A DNA stretch of 64,000 nucleotides from an uncultured Acidimicrobiales bacterium (lineage in GTDB: Bacteria; Actinomycetota; Acidimicrobiia; Acidimicrobiales; Aldehydirespiratoraceae). Each line of letters opens with the position of its first letter. The first letter of the stretch is position 1. Location of the stretch: assembly GCA_951812975.1 (NCBI GenBank), contig CATOTC010000001.1:682001-746000 (forward strand). The letters are read 5' to 3'. Below, piece after piece: positions 60,074 through 64,000 of the stretch. The position numbers and the translations under genes are program-made. Below the pieces are notes generated by a model, which had not been told where the DNA came from, searched no databases, and worked only from the letters and a program-made list of their open reading frames with translations.

Positions 60074-61210
60074 TCACTTGAGTTGGCCCTGCAGGTCCTC
60101 GACTGCCTCGATGAACTCTTCGATCATGTCCAACACGACTGTGCTCGCGGACTTTCGCTGGTTCATGTTGCCGACCACCTGTCCGACAAAATAGTTGGCC
60201 AACTTTTCCGCTCCGGACCCAGCCTGGTGGGCTGCGCGGTCAATCCGTCGTCGAGCGGCCGCGGTGAGGATCGGCTGCAACGGCATCCCGAGCGGGTCCG
60301 GTGTGTCGTCCCGCTCCCATTCCCGAGTCCAGGCCGACTTCAACATCCGCGCGGGTTTTCCGGTGAGTGATCGTGATCTGATCGTGTCAGCCGATGTGGC
60401 CGCGAGGAACTTCTCCTTCACGACCGGGTGCGTTTCCGCCTCGTCGGTGGTCAGCCAGACCGATCCGCACCATACGCCTTGGGCACCGAGCGCCATGGCT
60501 GCAGCCATCTGTCGGCCGCGGCCGATACCGCCGGCTCCCAGCACCGGGAGCGACGTTGCATCGACGATCTCGGGGATCAGGACCATGGATCCGATCTCTC
60601 CGGTGTGGCCGCCGGCCTCCGATCCCTGTGCGACGATCAGGTCCACACCCGCACGCTCGTGCGCCTCTGCGTGTGAGGCTCGACCGGCCAACGCGCCCAC
60701 CATGCGACCGGCTCCCTTGACCGCCTCGATCATCTCCGGGGGTGGCGGCCCCAGAGCATTGGCCACAAAAGCCGTCCGCTTGGCCAACGCCACATCGATC
60801 TGCGGAGCTGCCGCGTTCGCGGAGAAGGGCGCGGCCCCGGCTCTGTCCATGCTCCCCGAGAGCTTGCTGTCATCAGAGGGCATCTCCGGCACCTCGTAGC
60901 GGGCCAGGATGTCGTCGAGGAACTCTCTGTGCTCCGGGGGGATCATCTTGACAAGGTCCGCCGTCGTGAAACCGCCGGTGTCGTCACCCGCATAGCGGGC
61001 CGGGATGATCAGATCAACGCCGTAGGGCTTGTCGCCGACAGCGTCCTCTATCCACTCAAGATCGATCTCCAGTGCTTCGGGGGTGTGGCTGGCTGCACCG
61101 AGGACTCCCATACCTCCAGCCCTCGAAACTGCCGCAACCACGTCTCGACAGTGGCTGAATGCGAAGACAGGGAACTCAAGATCAAACATCTCCGTTACGT
61201 CGTTGCGCAT
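60074..61210 (-). CDS. Nitronate monooxygenase / 2-nitropropane dioxygenase-like flavoprotein
   Basis: A 378-residue FMN-dependent TIM-barrel protein. The family motifs are FPVFAFSHCRDVVAAVSRAGGMGVLGA (in two blocks), QGSEAGGHTG, VLGAGGIGRGRQMAAAMALGAQGVWCGSVWL and an IMPDH-like phosphate site. The C-terminal region (KLANYFVGQVVGNMNQ) matches actinobacterial proteins annotated as nitronate monooxygenase or enoyl-reductase-like. The ATG has AGAGGA seven bases upstream. It is first in an operon with mutA, a link to propionyl-CoA metabolism that could reflect detoxification of 3-nitropropionate, a nitronate-forming succinate analogue. Confidence 0.85.
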   Translation of the reverse strand: MRNDVTEMFDLEFPVFAFSHCRDVVAAVSRAGGMGVLGAASHTPEALEIDLEWIEDAVGDKPYGVDLIIPARYAGDDTGGFTTADLVKMIPPEHREFLDDILARYEVPEMPSDDSKLSGSMDRAGAAPFSANAAAPQIDVALAKRTAFVANALGPPPPEMIEAVKGAGRMVGALAGRASHAEAHERAGVDLIVAQGSEAGGHTGEIGSMVLIPEIVDATSLPVLGAGGIGRGRQMAAAMALGAQGVWCGSVWLTTDEAETHPVVKEKFLAATSADTIRSRSLTGKPARMLKSAWTREWERDDTPDPLGMPLQPILTAAARRRIDRAAHQAGSGAEKLANYFVGQVVGNMNQRKSASTVVLDMIEEFIEAVEDLQGQLK

Positions 61211-61292
61211 CAGTGATCCTCTCGGGCTCGTGCGGGGGGAAGCTCGTTCCGCTGACGATACCGGGAAGTTAGCGACCGTTCACATGCTTGAG

Positions 61293-61298
61293 TACACT
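61293..61298 (+). promoter_or_regulatory. -10 box TACACT for the thiolase gene
   Basis: TACACT ends 6 bases before the ATG, a leaderless layout. Confidence 0.48.
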
Positions 61299-61304
61299 GC
61301 GCGC

Positions 61305-62489
61305 ATGAGCACGCCCGAAGTTGTAATCGTTGACGCCGTCCGCAGCCCGATCGGCAAGCGAAACGGCGAGTTGTCCACCATGCACAGCATCAACCTGCTG
61401 GGCGATGTTCAAAAGGCGATCTTCGACCGCACCGGTATGGACCCGGCCGAGGTCGGCCAGGTTGTGGGTGGTTGCGTCGGCCAGGTCGGGATGCAGGCCA
61501 TGAACACTGCCCGCAACGCCTGGCTCGCTGCGGGGCTGCCGCTCTCGGTTGCTGCGACCACAGTCGACGCCCAGTGCGGTTCGAGCCAGCAGGCAACCAA
61601 CCTCGCCTACTCGCTGGTGAAGTCCGGGGTCGTCGAGGTGGCACTGAGCTGCGGAATCGAGTTGATGAGCCAGATCAAGATGGGCTCGACCATCCCCGAC
61701 CCCGATACCACCGGCGTGCCGGTCAACTCCCGCTACTGGAAAAGCTACGAGTGGACCTCGCAGTTCGAAGGAGCCGAACGTATCGCTGACAAGTGGGACC
61801 TCACCCGGACCGAGGCCGACGAGTTCGGTCTGCGAAGCCAGCAACTGGCAGCTGAGGCCTGGGCCCAAGACGCCTTCGGGTCGCAGATCGTTCCCGTCGA
61901 GGTGCCGGTTCTTGGTGAGGACGGCAAACCCACCGGGGAACACAACTCGGTCACCAGAGACGGGGGTCTGCGCGAGACCACCATCGAGGCACTCGCCAAC
62001 CTCAAGCCGGTTGCCCGCGACGACGGGATCCACACCGCCGGCTCGTCAAGCCAGATCAGCGACGGTGCGGGTGCGGTGTTTATGATGACCCGAGAGAAGG
62101 CCGAAGAACTCGGTCTGGAGCCGCTCGCCAGAATCGTCGACACCTGTCTTGTGGGCACCGATCCCGTGCTCATGCTGACCGGGCCCATCGATGCCACCCA
62201 GAAGCTCCTCTCCGACAACAACCTCACTATCGACGACATCGGCCTCGTCGAGATCAACGAGGCCTTCGCCTCGGTTGTGCTGGCCTGGGAACGCGAACTC
62301 TCGCCCGACATGAGCACCGTCAATCCCAACGGCGGAGCCATCGCGCTCGGTCATCCCCTCGGCGGAACGGGATCGATCCTGATGACCAAGGCGGTACACG
62401 AGATGCAACGCAGCAACATCGAGTACGGCATAGTCACGATGTGCTGCGGCGGTGGTCTCGGAACAGGAACCCTGCTGCAGAAGCTCTAG
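61305..62489 (+). CDS. Acetyl-CoA C-acyltransferase (thiolase)
   Basis: A 394-residue degradative-type thiolase. The nucleophile Cys91 is in DAQCGSSQQA, the NEAF motif is in LVEINEAFASVV, His350 is in GGAIALGHPLGGTG, and the second Cys380 is in MCCGGGLGTG. It cleaves 3-ketoacyl-CoA to acetyl-CoA, or propionyl-CoA from branched or steroid chains; the sequence resembles mycobacterial FadA-type steroid thiolases. The ATG after TACACT is chosen over far-upstream in-frame codons. Confidence 0.93.
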   Translation: MSTPEVVIVDAVRSPIGKRNGELSTMHSINLLGDVQKAIFDRTGMDPAEVGQVVGGCVGQVGMQAMNTARNAWLAAGLPLSVAATTVDAQCGSSQQATNLAYSLVKSGVVEVALSCGIELMSQIKMGSTIPDPDTTGVPVNSRYWKSYEWTSQFEGAERIADKWDLTRTEADEFGLRSQQLAAEAWAQDAFGSQIVPVEVPVLGEDGKPTGEHNSVTRDGGLRETTIEALANLKPVARDDGIHTAGSSSQISDGAGAVFMMTREKAEELGLEPLARIVDTCLVGTDPVLMLTGPIDATQKLLSDNNLTIDDIGLVEINEAFASVVLAWERELSPDMSTVNPNGGAIALGHPLGGTGSILMTKAVHEMQRSNIEYGIVTMCCGGGLGTGTLLQKL

Positions 62490-62504
62490 CGGCTGTGGGG
62501 TTCT

Positions 62505-63059
62505 CTACTGCTCGGACCAGAACTGGAGCCAGTGCTCGTCGTCGTAGGGAATCGAACCCAGACCGATCTGTCTGTCCGGCCAGTTGGCCGGTTCCTGAGC
62601 CAGCGGCTCGGGTTCAGCGTGTCGCCAGCCGAGCCACAGCAGATGGCGCCTGCGGGTGAACTTCCAGACGCCTTCGATTCGGACATATCGGTCCTCGTAC
62701 TTGATCAGCTGCTGAATCAAGCCCTCGGCACAGTCGTCGATGAATCCGTGCACCCAGACTGTGCCTCCCGCGGTCACCGCATCGCTGTCACAAGAACCTG
62801 CGCTGGTGCTCGTCTGATCGAACTCGATGAGGTGGTTTGCCACCAACAGCACCGCTATACCGATTTCGCCGAGCGATTCCGCAAAGAACGCTCGTGCTGC
62901 TTCGGCACCCTCGCCGTATTCACCGAACCGCGCGTCCGGACGGTAGAGCGATGCCAGCAGATCAAGGTCTCGGCGGTCGATCGCATCGGCGTACGCAAAC
63001 GCCAGCTGCCGGATCTCATCGCGCGCCACCGCCCGTTCGATTGCTGTCATCTCCCCCAT
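62505..63059 (-). CDS. SnoaL/NTF2-like protein (ring-hydroxylating dioxygenase beta-like fold)
   Basis: A 184-residue SnoaL_4-like protein: IERAVARDEIRQLAFAYADAID, RRDLDLLASLYRPDARF, then a beta sheet with NHLIEF, GGTVWVHGFIDD, KYEDRYVRIEGVWKFTRRRHLLW. The Asp and His residues in AYADAID and the ANHL region resemble the limonene-epoxide-hydrolase/steroid-isomerase-like branch, but the activity is unknown. The ATG lies 6 bases after TACTGT. Convergent with the thiolase, 15 bases apart. Confidence 0.8.
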   Translation of the reverse strand: MGEMTAIERAVARDEIRQLAFAYADAIDRRDLDLLASLYRPDARFGEYGEGAEAARAFFAESLGEIGIAVLLVANHLIEFDQTSTSAGSCDSDAVTAGGTVWVHGFIDDCAEGLIQQLIKYEDRYVRIEGVWKFTRRRHLLWLGWRHAEPEPLAQEPANWPDRQIGLGSIPYDDEHWLQFWSEQ

Positions 63060-63065
63060 AGGACC

Positions 63066-63071
63066 ACAGTA
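63066..63071 (-). promoter_or_regulatory. -10 box TACTGT for the SnoaL-like gene
   Basis: TACTGT on the minus strand ends 6 bases before the ATG. Confidence 0.42.
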
Positions 63072-63077
63072 GTACCC

Positions 63078-63533
63078 TCAAACAGGTTCGGTCCGCTCGG
63101 CTACCGCGGCGATAACATCTAGGAAACCGTCGATAGTGGCTACCGCAAAGTCCAGGAACGCCAAGCCTTCCGGGGATGGTTCAGGGTCGACGACCACCCC
63201 CCAGGAGACGTGGCATTCGTCTCCGTCGTCCCGTAGCACGAACGTGCCGTGATACAAGTCGAGGCCCGTGGGTCCGGTCACCGAATAGGCGTGCCGCCAT
63301 GGTGGTTCGAACGACAGCACCGTCTCCACCAACGGCTCGTCGGAATCCAGTAGTTCCTGCTGGCCCTGCAGTTTGAGGTGCAGCACCGCACCTTCGCCGT
63401 GCGGCGGTGGGTCACCCTCGACCACGTAGCCGCCGCAAGCCTGCTCGATCAGGTCGTGCAACACCTTCCAGGCGTGTTCACGCGGCGCCTTTACATGCCT
63501 CTCAAGCGAACGGGACACGTGTTTGGCGTTCAT
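63078..63533 (-). CDS. SRPBCC-family (START-like) protein
   Basis: A 151-residue hydrophobic-pocket protein of the polyketide cyclase/START superfamily: SLERHVKAPREHAWKVLHDLIEQACGGY at the N-terminus, HGEGAVLHLKLQGQQELLDSDEPLVETVLSFEPPWRHAYSV in the sheet, and the long C-terminal helix LDFAVATIDGFLDVIAAVAER. These bind lipids or small hydrophobic molecules. It starts 3 bases after the stop of the upstream phosphatase-like gene, so they form an operon. No enzymatic role can be assigned. Confidence 0.8.
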   Translation of the reverse strand: MNAKHVSRSLERHVKAPREHAWKVLHDLIEQACGGYVVEGDPPPHGEGAVLHLKLQGQQELLDSDEPLVETVLSFEPPWRHAYSVTGPTGLDLYHGTFVLRDDGDECHVSWGVVVDPEPSPEGLAFLDFAVATIDGFLDVIAAVAERTEPV

Positions 63534-63536
63534 GGC

Positions 63537-64000
63537 TCAATACCTCCGAACCGACATGGCATCCACAATCCTGTCACGGAATGCTGGTTTACAGATGATG
63601 AGACCCGGCGACCACGGATCGACCTTGTTGAAACAGAGTTCGCTGCCATCGACCCGGCAGGCCACCAGTCCCGCAGCTTCAGCCACCGCGGCAGGAGCGC
63701 ACACATCCCATTCATACAGCCCGCCACCATGGACATAAGCGTCGACTTCGCCGCGCACAACGGCCATCGCCTTCACCCCCGCTGACCCGACAGCCAATAT
63801 CTCGGCGTCGAGCGCTCTCTGCAACACACGACCGTCCACATGGCGACGCGAGCGTGAGACCAGCACCCGCGGCTGGTCCCCCACCCGTGACATGATCGGT
63901 ATCGGCGTCGGCTCGGTTGCCCAGGTCGTGTCCCATCCCGGTACCGCCACGGCTCCCGCGGTCGGTCTGTTCGCTTCGACCAGCGCCACATGAACCGACC
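63537..64000 (-). CDS. Inositol monophosphatase/CysQ-family protein (C-terminal part, runs off window)
   Basis: The last 153 codons of a metal-dependent phosphatase. Visible parts are SRSRRHVDGRVLQRALDAEILAVGSAGVKAMAVVRGEVDAYVH (in blocks) and YEWDVCAPAAVAEAAGLVACRVDG, the latter being the conserved WD-x2-A metal and substrate loop of the family. The reading frame stays open through the right edge, so the N-terminal DxD metal site is not in view. It could be inositol-1-phosphatase or 3'(2'),5'-bisphosphate nucleotidase. Confidence 0.85.
   Translation of the reverse strand, partial: SVHVALVEANRPTAGAVAVPGWDTTWATEPTPIPIMSRVGDQPRVLVSRSRRHVDGRVLQRALDAEILAVGSAGVKAMAVVRGEVDAYVHGGGLYEWDVCAPAAVAEAAGLVACRVDGSELCFNKVDPWSPGLIICKPAFRDRIVDAMSVRRY

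Overview
The window looks like a chromosome segment of an uncultured high-GC actinobacterium, most plausibly from the Acidimicrobiia (Ilumatobacter or Microthrix-like). This rests on strong G+C bias, frequent GTG starts, F420-type luciferase-like oxidoreductases, a WXG100/FtsK secretion pair, steroid-type P450 and Rieske oxygenases, and B12-dependent methylmalonyl-CoA mutase. The assignment is inference from gene content. I saw no rRNA, tRNA, CRISPR array, phage or insertion sequence.

Layout. 1-474 is the start of an MscS channel (runs off the left edge). 581-3202 is a molybdate operon: HTH-Mop regulator, modA, modB, modC. 3248-9852 is a branched-chain-type (LivGF, binding protein, fused LivHM) ABC transporter locus split by a divergent carotenoid oxygenase. 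9863-15182 holds a TetR regulator, a DUF1214 protein, two small membrane proteins (DUF1761, DUF2784) and an S9 peptidase. 15227-20627 has a Gfo/Idh oxidoreductase convergent with a minimal type VII secretion pair (WXG100 then a 1369-residue FHA-FtsK ATPase). 20771-26281 holds a crotonase/LLM operon, an MFS exporter, a VapBC pair and an alcohol dehydrogenase. 26344-38091 holds a small acidic protein, a 2OG-Fe(II)-type oxygenase, pyruvate carboxylase, an LLM enzyme, an SDR, an M16 lipoprotein peptidase, a nucleoside hydrolase and a DUF6159 membrane protein. 38129-43782 holds ileS, a Rieske oxygenase, a degraded second copy of the ileS 3' end, and an IPNS-like oxygenase. 44024-49259 holds nrdAB and a CYP125-like P450. 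49338-62489 is a propionate/methylmalonyl-CoA region (citrate or methylcitrate synthase, MeaB, mutase large and small subunits, nitronate monooxygenase-like protein, thiolase), interrupted by an opposite-strand cassette of carbamoyltransferase, DUF5989 and an SxtJ-like/SGNH protein. The right end has small NTF2-like and SRPBCC proteins and a truncated inositol monophosphatase-family gene.

Two themes run through the whole window. First, about 24 starts are preceded by a TANNNT box only 6-9 bases upstream, which predicts widespread leaderless mRNAs. Second, several loci show assembly from parts: a regulator that carries the Mop domain its ModC lacks, a LivH-LivM fusion, an SxtJ-SGNH fusion, a mutA/mutB pair split by a cassette, and an ileS tail duplicated around an oxygenase gene.

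The candidates for a less-described system are the carbamoyltransferase-DUF5989-SxtJ/SGNH cassette (probable surface-glycan or small-molecule modification), the carotenoid oxygenase lodged in a Liv-type transporter locus, and the two-gene WXG100/FHA-FtsK secretion unit.
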